This document shows, piece by piece, positions 32,747-41,391 of a DNA stretch of 53,530 nt. The translations under genes were made by a program, and so were the position numbers. The stretch covers positions 1 through 53,530 of the forward strand of contig JAJTGK010000008.1 of assembly GCA_021297815.1 (NCBI GenBank). The letters run 5' to 3'. Origin of the DNA: Planctomycetaceae bacterium. GTDB lineage: Bacteria; Planctomycetota; Phycisphaerae; Phycisphaerales; SM1A02. Within the stretch, counting starts at the first letter, position 1; each line of letters begins with the position of its first letter. Under the pieces are notes generated by a model. It saw only the letters and a program-made list of their open reading frames with translations, did no database searches and was not told where the DNA came from.

Positions 32747-33874
32747 CTAGGCGCCGAGCGCCGCGCAGATCGCGTCGTTCACGGCCCGCGCATCGAACTT
32801 TCGACGAGCGAGTCCCGCCGAGGCCGCTCCCATGCGGGCGACTTCGGCGGGCGAGCCGGCGAGCCCGAGGCACGCGTCGGCAAGCGCCTGCGCATCGCGT
32901 GGCGGCACGAGCAGGCCGTTCACGCCATGCTCGACCGTCGCGCGGCAGCCAGGCGCGTCGGTGGTGATCACCGCGCGGCCCGTGGCAAGCGCCTCGAGCG
33001 TGCTCTTCGGCGCGCCCTCGCGGTACGAGGGCAGCACGAACACGCTGCATGCCGCGAGTTCGCCGCGCACATCGTCGAGGCGACCCGCGAACTCGATGTC
33101 GCCCGCGCGCGTCCACGCGTCGAGCTCCGCGCGGGAGATCGCCGCGGGATTCGCATCGATCCATCCGACGAGCCGGAAGCGGCACTCGGGGCGCCTCGCG
33201 CGCACGATGCGCGCGGCCTCGGCGTACTCGCGCACGCCCTTGTCGCCGAGCAGGCGCGCCACCATCAGGAAGACGCACGGCCCCGAGGGAACGGGGCGTT
33301 GCTCGAACGCCGCGAGATCCACGCCCGAACCACCGACGATGCGCGCATCGGTGGGCGCCGTGAGCAGCTTCGTCTCGCGGAAGTACGCGAGATCGTCCGC
33401 GTTCTGGAAGAGGACGGTCGTCGCATCGCGCATCGCGCGGGCGTAGAGCCGCCGCGCGAGGAACTTGAGCACGCGCGCCTTCATCGTGCGGCCGATGAAC
33501 GCGTATCCAAGGCCCGTGATCATCGCCACACGGCAGGGCACGCCGCATGCGGCCGCCGCAGGAATCGCGTGGAACACGGGCTTCGGATTCGCCGCGAACA
33601 CGCCGTCGGGCCGCGTGCGGCGGAAGAGCTCCGCGTAGTGCCTGCGTGCCGCGAGTTCCGAGAGCGGGTTCATGCCCGTGCGGTCGAGCGGCGAATACAC
33701 GCATTCGGCGCCCAGCGCGCCGATGTCGGCGGCCACCTTCTCGGCGGAAACCTCGACGGGCATCGGCGTCGACACCACCACGCGGTGCCCACGCGCCACC
33801 AGCTCGCGCACGAGCGCGCCGCGGAACGCGACCACCGTGTCTCCGATGCCGTTGACGAGGACGAAGGTCGACAT
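32747..33874 (-). CDS. Family 4 glycosyltransferase (WbpX/PglA-like)
   Basis: 375 residues, retaining GT-B fold. The N-terminal domain has FAANPKPVFHA and GLGYAFIG, features of GT4 enzymes that act on undecaprenyl-linked or lipid-linked sugar, as in N-acetylhexosaminyl transferases. The C-terminal domain has VARLLGDKGVREYAEA (nucleotide-sugar binding) and the E-x7-E region SYREGAPKSTLEALATG. It is the first gene of the minus polysaccharide block and is transcribed divergently from the GT2 gene at 33993. It would add an early sugar to the repeat unit. The donor sugar is unknown. Confidence 0.9.
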   Translation of the reverse strand: MSTFVLVNGIGDTVVAFRGALVRELVARGHRVVVSTPMPVEVSAEKVAADIGALGAECVYSPLDRTGMNPLSELAARRHYAELFRRTRPDGVFAANPKPVFHAIPAAAACGVPCRVAMITGLGYAFIGRTMKARVLKFLARRLYARAMRDATTVLFQNADDLAYFRETKLLTAPTDARIVGGSGVDLAAFEQRPVPSGPCVFLMVARLLGDKGVREYAEAARIVRARRPECRFRLVGWIDANPAAISRAELDAWTRAGDIEFAGRLDDVRGELAACSVFVLPSYREGAPKSTLEALATGRAVITTDAPGCRATVEHGVNGLLVPPRDAQALADACLGLAGSPAEVARMGAASAGLARRKFDARAVNDAICAALGA

Positions 33875-33967
33875 GCGTGCGCGCCGATATGCGGAAAATT
33901 CCCTCGGAACCGTCCGAGAAGGCCTCCTTCTCCGCGGAAGTCGCGCGGATCGGAGCAGCGTGTTCAG

Positions 33968-33973
33968 TATACT
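33968..33973 (+). promoter_or_regulatory. -10 box of the plus-strand glycosyltransferase operon
   Basis: TATACT, five of six bases of the consensus, 19 bases before ATG 33993. GAGG just before the ATG is the ribosome site. No clear -35. The gap 33875-33992 is the divergent control region of the locus. Confidence 0.5.
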
Positions 33974-33992
33974 TGCGCCCCTCGAGGCCTCG

Positions 33993-34856
33993 ATGGGACC
34001 TGCCTACGGTGTCGTGACCGCAACGCTCAACGCGCGGGGAACAGTCCTCGCTGCGATTCGTTCAGTCATGTCGCAGTGCGTGCAGCCCGCCGAGTATGTC
34101 GTGATCGACGGCGGCTCGAACGACGGCACGCCCGAGGTCGTCGAGGCCGAGTTCGCCTCGCTGCGCGAGCAGGGCTGCCGCGCCGACCTTCGCCTGCTGC
34201 GCCAGTCGCGCGGGCCAGGCATCGCGCACGCGTGGAACGAGGCGATCGACGGCCTGTCGGCCGATGTCGTCGCGCTCGTCAACGGTGACGACTGGCTCGA
34301 GGAGGGTGCCATGCGCGCGACGCTCGAGGCGTTCCACGCCGACCCCGCCGCCGACATCGTGCACGGCAACGCGCGCTTCCACGCCGCCGATGGCCGCGAG
34401 CTCGGAGTCCTTGCGCCGAACTGGGTTGGCCGCCTCGGCGTGCAGTGCCGCACGATGCACTGCTCGACCTTCGTACGACGCCGCGTCTATGCCGAGGTCG
34501 GCGGCTTCGACCCCGCCTACCCCATCTCGCTCGACTACGACTTCATCGAGCGCTGCTGGCGCCGCGGCCGCCGCTTCACCCACCTCGACCGCGTGCTCGC
34601 GAACTTCCGTCTCGGCGGGCTTTCGAACTCACACCGCTCGCGCTCCGACGCGGAGTCGCTGCGCATCGGTCTCGCGCACTCGCGCACGAAGGTGCTGCCG
34701 CTTCTCGCGTACGCGACGCGCCGCGTGCTGCTGCGCCCCGCGGGAATCGCAGGGTTCGAGCTCTGGCTGCGCGATCGCCCGTCGGCCGCCACGGCAAGCA
34801 CCGAGGTCGAACTCAAGCCTTCCGTGGGAAATCCGCGCGAGCGCGTCGAGGCGTGA
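33993..34856 (+). CDS. Family 2 glycosyltransferase
   Basis: 287 residues from ATG 33993. GT-A landmarks: VIDGGSNDGT (nucleotide binding), NGDDW (DxD-type metal site), and the acceptor-side YDFIERCWRRG. It is the first gene of the plus operon and overlaps the next gene by GTGA. Hydrophobic anchoring is absent, so it works at the inner face of the membrane. The C-terminal tail ends in a charged linker. It transfers an unknown sugar. Confidence 0.9.
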   Translation: MGPAYGVVTATLNARGTVLAAIRSVMSQCVQPAEYVVIDGGSNDGTPEVVEAEFASLREQGCRADLRLLRQSRGPGIAHAWNEAIDGLSADVVALVNGDDWLEEGAMRATLEAFHADPAADIVHGNARFHAADGRELGVLAPNWVGRLGVQCRTMHCSTFVRRRVYAEVGGFDPAYPISLDYDFIERCWRRGRRFTHLDRVLANFRLGGLSNSHRSRSDAESLRIGLAHSRTKVLPLLAYATRRVLLRPAGIAGFELWLRDRPSAATASTEVELKPSVGNPRERVEA

Positions 34857-35740
34857 CGATTCCCGTCGCCCGCGATCCTCGCACGCCGCACGAGCTCATC
34901 AGCGTCGTCGTGCCGTCGTACAACCAGGGCCGTTGGCTCGGCGCGTGCCTCGAGAGCCTCTTCGCGCAAGGCGATCCCGCGCTCGAGGTGATCGTGGTCG
35001 ACGGCGGCTCGACGGACTCGACGCACGAGGTGCTCGACGCCTGGCGCCCGCGCCTCGCCGTCTGCATCAGCGAGCCTGATGCGGGCCACGCGCATGCGCT
35101 CGAGAAAGGCTTCGCGCACGCGCGGGGCTCGATCCTCTCGTGGCTCAACTCCGACGACCTGCACATGCCGTGGACGCTCGCGCGCTGGCGCGAGGCGTTC
35201 ACGCGCGATCCCGGCCTCGACATGGTCCATGGCGACCGCGTCGTCATCGACGCCGATGGCCGAGTGACGGGCTTCCGCCTGCTGCCCGGACACTCGCGCT
35301 TCTGGCTCAACCGCTTTCCCTGGACGCACCAGGAGACCGCCGCGTGGCGCAGGACGATCTACGACCGCGTCGGCGGCATCGACCGGTCGCTGCGGTTCGC
35401 GATGGACTACGACCTGTTCGTGCGGTTCTTCGACGAGGGTCGCTGCGCGCATCTGCGCACCTTCCTCGGCGCGTTCCGCTGGCACGACGCGTCGAAGAGC
35501 GCACGCATCCAGGCGACGGTCGGCGCGGCCGACATGCAGCTCGTGCGCAGGCGCTACGGAATCCCTGCACATGCGCGTTTCTCGCCGCCGCGCGTCGCGA
35601 TGGGGCTCGCCGTCCGAGGCCGCACGCGCCTGCACGCGCTGGCTCCGCACCGCCCGCCCGAGCACCCGAGCCGCACGGGCTTCCACATCTCCGAGCTGTG
35701 GCCGCGCGAGATGCGCGAGCCTTCCCCACGGTTGTGGTAG
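34853..35740 (+). CDS. Family 2 glycosyltransferase
   Basis: 295 residues from GTG 34853, which overlaps the TGA of the upstream gene (GTGA). GT-A landmarks: VVVPSYNQGRWL, VVDGGSTDST, NSDDLHMP, and the late MDYDLFVRFF. It is close in type to the previous enzyme but not a copy. The frame continues upstream through the previous gene without a better start, and the overlap supports coupled translation. Confidence 0.88.
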   Translation: MTIPVARDPRTPHELISVVVPSYNQGRWLGACLESLFAQGDPALEVIVVDGGSTDSTHEVLDAWRPRLAVCISEPDAGHAHALEKGFAHARGSILSWLNSDDLHMPWTLARWREAFTRDPGLDMVHGDRVVIDADGRVTGFRLLPGHSRFWLNRFPWTHQETAAWRRTIYDRVGGIDRSLRFAMDYDLFVRFFDEGRCAHLRTFLGAFRWHDASKSARIQATVGAADMQLVRRRYGIPAHARFSPPRVAMGLAVRGRTRLHALAPHRPPEHPSRTGFHISELWPREMREPSPRLW

Positions 35741-35749
35741 AAGATCCGC

Positions 35750-37015
35750 ATGCGCGTCGTGCACCTCAGCACCTACGAGTCCGCGGGCGGCGCCGCACGG
35801 GCCGCGCATGGGCTGCATCAGGGGCTCGTCGCGGCGGGCGTCGACAGCCACATGCTCGTCATGGAGCGGCAGTCGGGTGACGCGCGCGTGCATCTCGCGC
35901 CGCGCGACCTTGTCGATGCGCGCCTCGAGTCGCTGTGCGCGCAGCACTGGTGCGCCTCGAACCGCACCGACCTCGGCAACACGGCGTTCTCGCTCGGCTT
36001 CGCTTCGTGCGATGTGGCGAGGCACGAAGCGGTGCAGGCCGCCGATGTGATCAACCTGCACTGGGTGCCGCGTCTTCTCGATGCGCGCGCGCTCGCCACG
36101 CTGCGCACGCTCGGCAAGCCCGTGGTCTGGACGCTGCACGACGAGTGGGCCTACACGGGCGGCTGCCACTATGCCGCGGGCTGCGGCAAGTGGCGCGATG
36201 CCTGCCGAGATTGCCCGCAGCTTGCGCGGGATCCGCACGGCCTCGTCGAGCTCCGCTTCGCGCAGAAGGCGACGGCGTGCGCGGACGGTGCGATGACCGT
36301 CGTCGCGCCAAGCCACTGGCTCGCGCGGAACGCCGAAGAAAGCGCGGTGTTCCGCGGCTCGCGCGTCGAGGTCGTGCCGTACGGCGTCGATATTTCCGTG
36401 TTCTTGCCCGAGCGCCGCGAGGCGGGTCGCGTGCGACTCGGCATGTCGCAGGACGACTTCGTGCTGCTCTTCAGCGCGGAGGCGGCGTTCGAGCGGCGCA
36501 AGGGTTTCGCCGAGCTCTCGGCGGCGCTGGCAATGCTCCGCACGCGCGCTCACGAACTCGGCATCGCGGCTTCTCGCATCAAGCTCGCGGTGCTCGGACA
36601 TGGCTACGGCGTCGCGTTGCCCGAGGGTGCGGTGCCGCTCGGGCATGTCGCCTCGCGCGAAGAACTCGCCGACATCGTCGCGGCAAGCGACCTCTATGTG
36701 ATGCCGAGCCTCGAGGACAACCTTCCGAACGGCGTGCTCGAGGCACTTGCGTCGGGAACGCCCTGCGTGGGCTTCGATATCGGCGGTGTGCCCGACATGC
36801 TGGCCGACGCCCCGGGGTGCGCGCTCGCGCCTGCGGCCGACAGTGCCGCGCTCGCCGCGCACATCGCGGCCGTCGTCCGCGGCGGTCTCCCTTCTGCAAG
36901 TGTTCGAGCCTCGATTCGCGCCTTCGCCGAGAACCGCTACGCGCCCGCGCGGCAAGCCGAGGCGTATCTCGCGATCTACCGAAGCCTTGCTGCGGGAAAG
37001 GTGCGCGCGGCATGA
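35750..37015 (+). CDS. Family 4 glycosyltransferase with four-cysteine loop
   Basis: 421 residues. The GT4 core is clear: VVHLSTYESAGGAARAA at the N-terminus, FSAEAAFERRKGFAEL for nucleotide binding, and SLEDNLPNGVLEALASG near residue 327. After WTLHDEWAYTGGCHY comes a cysteine-rich loop (CGKW, DACRDC) also seen in colanic-acid-type GT4 enzymes. It may bind a metal or stay reduced for structure. The stop overlaps the ATG of the coiled-coil gene (ATGA). Confidence 0.9.
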   Translation: MRVVHLSTYESAGGAARAAHGLHQGLVAAGVDSHMLVMERQSGDARVHLAPRDLVDARLESLCAQHWCASNRTDLGNTAFSLGFASCDVARHEAVQAADVINLHWVPRLLDARALATLRTLGKPVVWTLHDEWAYTGGCHYAAGCGKWRDACRDCPQLARDPHGLVELRFAQKATACADGAMTVVAPSHWLARNAEESAVFRGSRVEVVPYGVDISVFLPERREAGRVRLGMSQDDFVLLFSAEAAFERRKGFAELSAALAMLRTRAHELGIAASRIKLAVLGHGYGVALPEGAVPLGHVASREELADIVAASDLYVMPSLEDNLPNGVLEALASGTPCVGFDIGGVPDMLADAPGCALAPAADSAALAAHIAAVVRGGLPSASVRASIRAFAENRYAPARQAEAYLAIYRSLAAGKVRAA

Positions 37016-37347
37016 TCGACGAGACCGACGCGATGCGCCGCGAACTGCGCGCACAAGGCGAGGCGCTGATGGCGCGGATGGCAGAGCTCGAGGCGCGGGC
37101 CGCCGATGCCGAGATCCGCGCGCGCGAGGCGAAGATCCGCGGCGATGCGGCGGTCGCCGCAGCGGCCGAGCGCGTTCGCAGCGCCGAGGCGCGCGCAGCG
37201 CAGGCCGTGCATGACGCGGATCTCGCGCGACGCGAGCTCGAGGCCCTGCACGGAAGCCTGCGTTCTGTGCGGGAACTTCTGCGAAGGCTCACGCGGCGGA
37301 CGCTCGCGGTGCTGCGCATCGCGCGGGACGAGGAGCGCGCGCTGTGA
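37012..37347 (+). CDS. Small coiled-coil protein inside the glycosyltransferase operon
   Basis: 111 residues from ATG 37012, which overlaps the previous stop (ATGA); its own stop overlaps the next GTG (GTGA). So it is translated as part of the operon. Nearly the whole protein is one charged, alanine-rich heptad helix (ELRAQGEALMARMAELEARA, then further repeats) ending in a basic amphipathic segment RELLRRLTRRTLAVLRI. No catalytic motif. It could be a scaffold or a length ruler for the glycosyltransferases (inference only). Its reading frame is correct and its codon usage matches the neighbours. Confidence 0.7.
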   Translation: MIDETDAMRRELRAQGEALMARMAELEARAADAEIRAREAKIRGDAAVAAAAERVRSAEARAAQAVHDADLARRELEALHGSLRSVRELLRRLTRRTLAVLRIARDEERAL

Positions 37348-38621
37348 ACGGTGGCGGAGTCGCTCCACAGCCGCGCCGCATCGTGATGCTGAACGACATC
37401 GGCTTCAGCTTCGGCGCAGGAGGCGCGCTTCGTCGGCAGGTGCAGAGCCTCATGCTCGAGGGGCACGATGTGTCGGTCGTGTGCGGCGGCGCCTACGACA
37501 ATGGCCGCGTCGTCGAGCCGCCGCCCTTCGACCCCGCCACGCTCGCGCCGCGCGGTCGCACGCTGCGTGGGCGATTCCTCGGCGTTCAGGCGTTTCCTCG
37601 CGAGGCGACCTACGACGCCGCATCGCCGCGACTCGCCAGCGAGCCTGTGATCGACGCCGTCGCCGAGCAGCGCCCCGACCTCGTCATCGCGGGCAATATC
37701 CATGCGGTCGGGTGGTCGGTCTCGACCTTCGAGCGGCTCGCCGACCGCGGCGTACGCGTGGCCGCGTATCTCCACGACATGCACCTGCTCACGGGCCGCT
37801 GTGCCGCGGCGTACTCGTGCACGAAGTACCTCGACGGCTGCGACGCGTCGTGCCCGAGCCCCGACAGCTATCCGCGGCTTGCGCCAGCGCTCATTTCATC
37901 CGAATGGCTGCTGCGCAGACGCGTGTTCGCCGAACGGGGCGTGCCGCTTGTCGCGAACAGCTCGTGGACCCACGACACCGCCGTCGCCGCATTCTCGGGC
38001 CGCGCGCGCGTCGACACCGTGCGTCTCGGACTCGATGAGCGGCGCTTCGCCCCGATCGACCGCACGCTCTGCCGATCGCTCCTCAAGCTCGACGACGCGC
38101 CGACGGTCGGTTTCGGCGCGGTCGATCCCGCGGCACCCGAGAAGGGCGCCGCAGTGATCCAGGCCGTCATCGACCTGCTCGCGCCGAAGGGCGTGCGTTT
38201 CGTCGCCTTCGGATTCCGCTCGGCGATGTTCCGTGGCGCGCGCGCGCTCGGATTCATCGACGACGAACGCGTGCTTCCTACCGTCTACTCAGCACTCGAC
38301 TGCTACCTCACCGCATCGGCCGCCGAGAGCTTCGGGCAGACTGCGCTCGAGGCGAGCGCGTGCGGAGTACCAGTCGTCGCGCTCCGCCGTGGCGGGCTCG
38401 TCGACATCGCACGCGACGGCGTGAACGGAAGGACATTCGACGCGGCGAACCCTGCGCAGCTCGCCGATGCCGTGCACGAGATCGTGCGTAACGCTGCGCT
38501 GCGCGACCAGTTCGGCGCCGCTGGCCGCGCCATCGCCGAACGCGAGTATTCGCTGTCGGCGCAGGCCGCGGCATGGCGCCGCTACATCGACGGCGACGCG
38601 CGAGGTGCGCGCGCATGCTGA
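37344..38621 (+). CDS. Family 4 glycosyltransferase
   Basis: 425 residues from GTG 37344. The N-terminal GT-B domain carries SFGAGGALRRQVQSL, and the same four-cysteine loop as the earlier enzyme (HDMHLLTGRC, YSCTKYLDGCDASCP). The C-terminal domain carries VDPAAPEKGAAVIQAV and the E-x7-E site SAAESFGQTALEASACG. The stop overlaps the next gene by 7 bases (38615-38621). It probably transfers a sugar in the same pathway. Confidence 0.88.
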   Translation: MNGGGVAPQPRRIVMLNDIGFSFGAGGALRRQVQSLMLEGHDVSVVCGGAYDNGRVVEPPPFDPATLAPRGRTLRGRFLGVQAFPREATYDAASPRLASEPVIDAVAEQRPDLVIAGNIHAVGWSVSTFERLADRGVRVAAYLHDMHLLTGRCAAAYSCTKYLDGCDASCPSPDSYPRLAPALISSEWLLRRRVFAERGVPLVANSSWTHDTAVAAFSGRARVDTVRLGLDERRFAPIDRTLCRSLLKLDDAPTVGFGAVDPAAPEKGAAVIQAVIDLLAPKGVRFVAFGFRSAMFRGARALGFIDDERVLPTVYSALDCYLTASAAESFGQTALEASACGVPVVALRRGGLVDIARDGVNGRTFDAANPAQLADAVHEIVRNAALRDQFGAAGRAIAEREYSLSAQAAAWRRYIDGDARGARAC

Positions 38622-39931
38622 AGGACCTCCGCCGTCTCCTGCGTGCATACCGCGCGCCGCAGCAGCCCGCGCGCTGCGAGCCGCTCGCCGCGCCGCCGCC
38701 GCGCGACGCGCACGGGCGTCCGCTCGTCTCGATCGTGACGATCGTGCTCAACAGGCGCGGGTCGCTCCCGCGCACCATCGACTCGGTGCGCGCCCAGACC
38801 TATCCGAACATCGAGTACATCGTGCTCGACGGCGGCTCGACCGACGGCACCGTCGATGTGATCAAGTCGAACCTCGACCGCATCGACCGCTGGCGCAGCG
38901 CGCGCGACGGCGGGCTCTACGAAGCGCTCAACGAAGGCGTGCGGCAGGCGCGCGGAGAGTTCGTGCAGTTCGTTCACTCCGACGACTGGCTCGAGCCGCG
39001 GCAGATCGAGCATGCGGTCGAGATGGCGACGGTCTCGCACGCCGATTTCGTGCACGGCGACCTCATGCTGCACCTGGAGACGGGTGAAAGCGTGCGCGTT
39101 CCTGGCGCGCAGGACTGGGCCGCGCTGCGCCCGCGCGAATTCCCCGCGATCAGGCATCCGACTGTGCTCGCGCGGCGCAGCCTGTACGAGCGCATCGGGC
39201 TGTTCCGCACCGACACGCGCATCGCGAGCGACTTCGACTGGCTTTGGCGCGCCGCGCGCGCGGGGGCGGTCGCGGTGTACGACCCGCGGGTCATGTCGCA
39301 CATGGCCGAGGGCGGCGTCAGCACGAAGCGGCAGAAGCTCTGCCTGTCGGAGTATGTCGTGCTGACCGCGACGTTTCCCGACATTCCGCGCGGAATCTGC
39401 CGGGGCTACGCATATCTCCTCGTGACGAACGGCATGCCGTTCGCACTCGTGCGGAGACCAGTGGCCATCGCGCGCGCCGCTGCGCGCCGAGCCGTGTCGC
39501 TCGTCCGTCGTGCGCTTTCGCTCGCATGGCGCATGCCGCGTCGCGCGCTGTCGCTCGCCAAGCGATTGCTGCGCGCGTGTGTGGTCGGTACGCCGCTCGA
39601 AGCGCCTGCGCGGCGCGCATGGCAGAGGCTGCGCGGGGTCCCGCCCGAGCCCGCTCCCGCAGTCGTCGAGTTTCCCATGCTCGCGGCCTTCGCGCGCGCG
39701 CGGGACGCGGGAACCGCGCTTGGCGACGCAGATGTGCTGCGCATCATCGAACTCTCGCGCGGAAAGCGCAGCGCGCGCGTGCACGGCTCCGACGAGGCCG
39801 TGGCCCACGCGCGTGCCGCGCTTGCCGAGGCGGGATGCGCCCTCGCAGCAACGGATGACCCGCATGCCGACCTCGAGCTGATGCTCGAGCCCGATGCCGC
39901 AGGTTCCGTGCGAGTTCGCGCCGTCCGCTGA
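38615..39931 (+). CDS. Family 2 glycosyltransferase with basic amphipathic tail
   Basis: 438 residues from ATG 38615. GT-A core: VSIVTIVLNRRGSLPRTIDS, VLDGGSTDGT, HSDDW, and DFDWLWRAARAG. After about residue 285 the sequence becomes repetitive and basic: RRAVSLVRRALSLAWRM and RRALSLAKRLLR occur in tandem (about 290-323), a helix with one face basic and the other hydrophobic. It probably tethers the enzyme to the membrane. A short soluble domain of about 100 residues follows. Its TGA abuts the stop of the convergent sulfotransferase gene, together forming TGATCA. Confidence 0.85.
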   Translation: MLKDLRRLLRAYRAPQQPARCEPLAAPPPRDAHGRPLVSIVTIVLNRRGSLPRTIDSVRAQTYPNIEYIVLDGGSTDGTVDVIKSNLDRIDRWRSARDGGLYEALNEGVRQARGEFVQFVHSDDWLEPRQIEHAVEMATVSHADFVHGDLMLHLETGESVRVPGAQDWAALRPREFPAIRHPTVLARRSLYERIGLFRTDTRIASDFDWLWRAARAGAVAVYDPRVMSHMAEGGVSTKRQKLCLSEYVVLTATFPDIPRGICRGYAYLLVTNGMPFALVRRPVAIARAAARRAVSLVRRALSLAWRMPRRALSLAKRLLRACVVGTPLEAPARRAWQRLRGVPPEPAPAVVEFPMLAAFARARDAGTALGDADVLRIIELSRGKRSARVHGSDEAVAHARAALAEAGCALAATDDPHADLELMLEPDAAGSVRVRAVR

Positions 39932-40747
39932 TCAACCGCAGCGCATCAGCAGCCTGTGCCACGCCTTGTCGAGCGGTCCGCTCGTCGGCGGGCCACCCGT
40001 CCGCGCCGCATCGAACATCGTGTCACGCACGGCGCGCACCATCGGATCTTCAGGCAGCCGTGCATCGCGTTGCCGCCGCAGGCCAGCCTGCAGGAACGCA
40101 TCGACATCGGCTTCCGCGCGCGTTGCCTCAAGCCCCTGTGGCGCCACGGTGGCGATGTGCGCGACGACGGCCCGCCAGTTCTCGAGCAACGCGTCGTAGC
40201 TGACCACCGCGCGCCGCAAGCCCCGCGTGCACCGCTCCGCCGCCACGACATGCGACAGCCACGCGCGCTCGGCGCGTGCTTCGTCGATGCCGCCTCGACG
40301 CACAAGACTCGCGACGACCTGCGACGGCTCGCGAATCGGCAGCACCCACGCCGCGTCCGCGTCCAGCTCCGCCACCACATCGCGCCACAGCGGCATGAAT
40401 CGGCAGATGCGCGGCTCCTTCACGATCCACAGCCCGTCCGCGGGCCACTCCCGCCGCACGATCTCCATCAAGTGGTGCCGAGCCTCGTGCGCCTGGCCCG
40501 AGTCGAACCATCGCGAGTCGATCGGATCGGGGTCGAGCATGTCGGTGCCGAGCTGCCGAAGGAGATGCTCGTGATGCGCGATGAGCGGCGCCGACTCCCA
40601 GTAGCCGAGGTCGTTGTCGCCCTCGACGGCCTCGAAGAGCGTGCGCGGCAGCGCTCCCCCGCACAGCGAGAGGACGCGCGCAAGCGCCGAGGTGCCGCTG
40701 CGGTGCATGCCCGCGATGATCAGCATGCTCGGACCCGCGGCGCTCAT
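39932..40747 (-). CDS. Sulfotransferase family protein
   Basis: 271 residues from ATG 40747, which overlaps the TGA of the upstream methyltransferase (ATGA). The PAPS-binding P-loop is GMHRSGTSAL (13-22), and the second PAPS site RREWPADGLW...IVKEPRICRFMP (about 95-112) is in place. The 3'-phosphate side region IREPSQVVAS is near residue 137. These enzymes put a sulfate on sugar hydroxyls. It is the last gene of the Wzm-Wzt export operon, so it probably sulfates the exported polysaccharide. The start is set by the overlap. Confidence 0.88.
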   Translation of the reverse strand: MSAAGPSMLIIAGMHRSGTSALARVLSLCGGALPRTLFEAVEGDNDLGYWESAPLIAHHEHLLRQLGTDMLDPDPIDSRWFDSGQAHEARHHLMEIVRREWPADGLWIVKEPRICRFMPLWRDVVAELDADAAWVLPIREPSQVVASLVRRGGIDEARAERAWLSHVVAAERCTRGLRRAVVSYDALLENWRAVVAHIATVAPQGLEATRAEADVDAFLQAGLRRQRDARLPEDPMVRAVRDTMFDAARTGGPPTSGPLDKAWHRLLMRCG

Positions 40748-41379
40748 CCGAGGTGGTACCTCGCCATGAGCTGTCCGCGCGGGTGGTTCCACGCGCCGAC
40801 ATCGTCGAAGCGCCAGCCGCTCGCACGGCCGAACGACTCCATCTCGGCCGCGGTGTAGTGGAAGTTCACGCGCGAGTGCGACTGCGACGGATTGCCGACG
40901 GGCGCGTCTGCATGGAAATAGGTTGCGAAGACCTGCGTCGTGGGCTTCGCGATCGCCCGCATCGCCGCCAGCGCGCGCGTGATGTCCGCCGCGTTCAGGT
41001 GCGTGAAGATCGACTGCGCGATCACGAAGTCGGGCTGCAGCGTGAACTCCGAGAGATCGAAGCGCCCGTTCAGCACGAACTGCGGCCGCCGTGCGACGAA
41101 GGCCTCGTGTCCAAGCTCGTTGACCACGCCCATCACGACGAGGTCGACCGACTTGTCGAAGCCGAGGTAGTTGCCAGGCTCGAGATACGGCACGAAGTGC
41201 ACGCCGCCACGCAGCGACCCGCACGCAAAGTCGAGCAGCACATGCTCGGGCCGCAGCCCCCGCGACTTCATGAACTCGAACTGCAGCAGCCCGATGCGCT
41301 GCCAGTAGTCGCCGTCGCCGCCCACGAACGAGCGGTGGCCGAGCGCGCGCACGCCAAGGGCATCGTCACTGACTTCCAT
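40744..41379 (-). CDS. Class I SAM-dependent methyltransferase
   Basis: 211 residues. Motif I is VLLDFACGSLRGG (46-58). The acidic strand end is followed by GNYLGFDKSVD, and motif IV FVIAQSIFTH (about 118-127). It is a compact Rossmann methyltransferase without an extra domain. It lies between Wzt and the sulfotransferase with 9-base and overlapping junctions. In this setting it most likely methylates the sugar chain, perhaps its end. TAGACT lies six bases before its ATG but overlaps the Wzt stop, so an internal promoter is only possible. Confidence 0.83.
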   Translation of the reverse strand: MEVSDDALGVRALGHRSFVGGDGDYWQRIGLLQFEFMKSRGLRPEHVLLDFACGSLRGGVHFVPYLEPGNYLGFDKSVDLVVMGVVNELGHEAFVARRPQFVLNGRFDLSEFTLQPDFVIAQSIFTHLNAADITRALAAMRAIAKPTTQVFATYFHADAPVGNPSQSHSRVNFHYTAAEMESFGRASGWRFDDVGAWNHPRGQLMARYHLG

Positions 41380-41385
41380 GCCGCG

Positions 41386-41391
41386 AGTCTA
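41386..41391 (-). promoter_or_regulatory. Possible internal leaderless -10 box of the methyltransferase gene
   Basis: TAGACT on the minus strand, six bases before the ATG; its TAG is also the stop of wzt. Confidence 0.3.

Noticed and set aside
31718-34288. A plus-strand open frame opposite the asparagine synthase and GT4 genes
   Set aside because: Shadow of the real minus-strand genes; the translation has no recognisable domain and spans their divergent promoter region.
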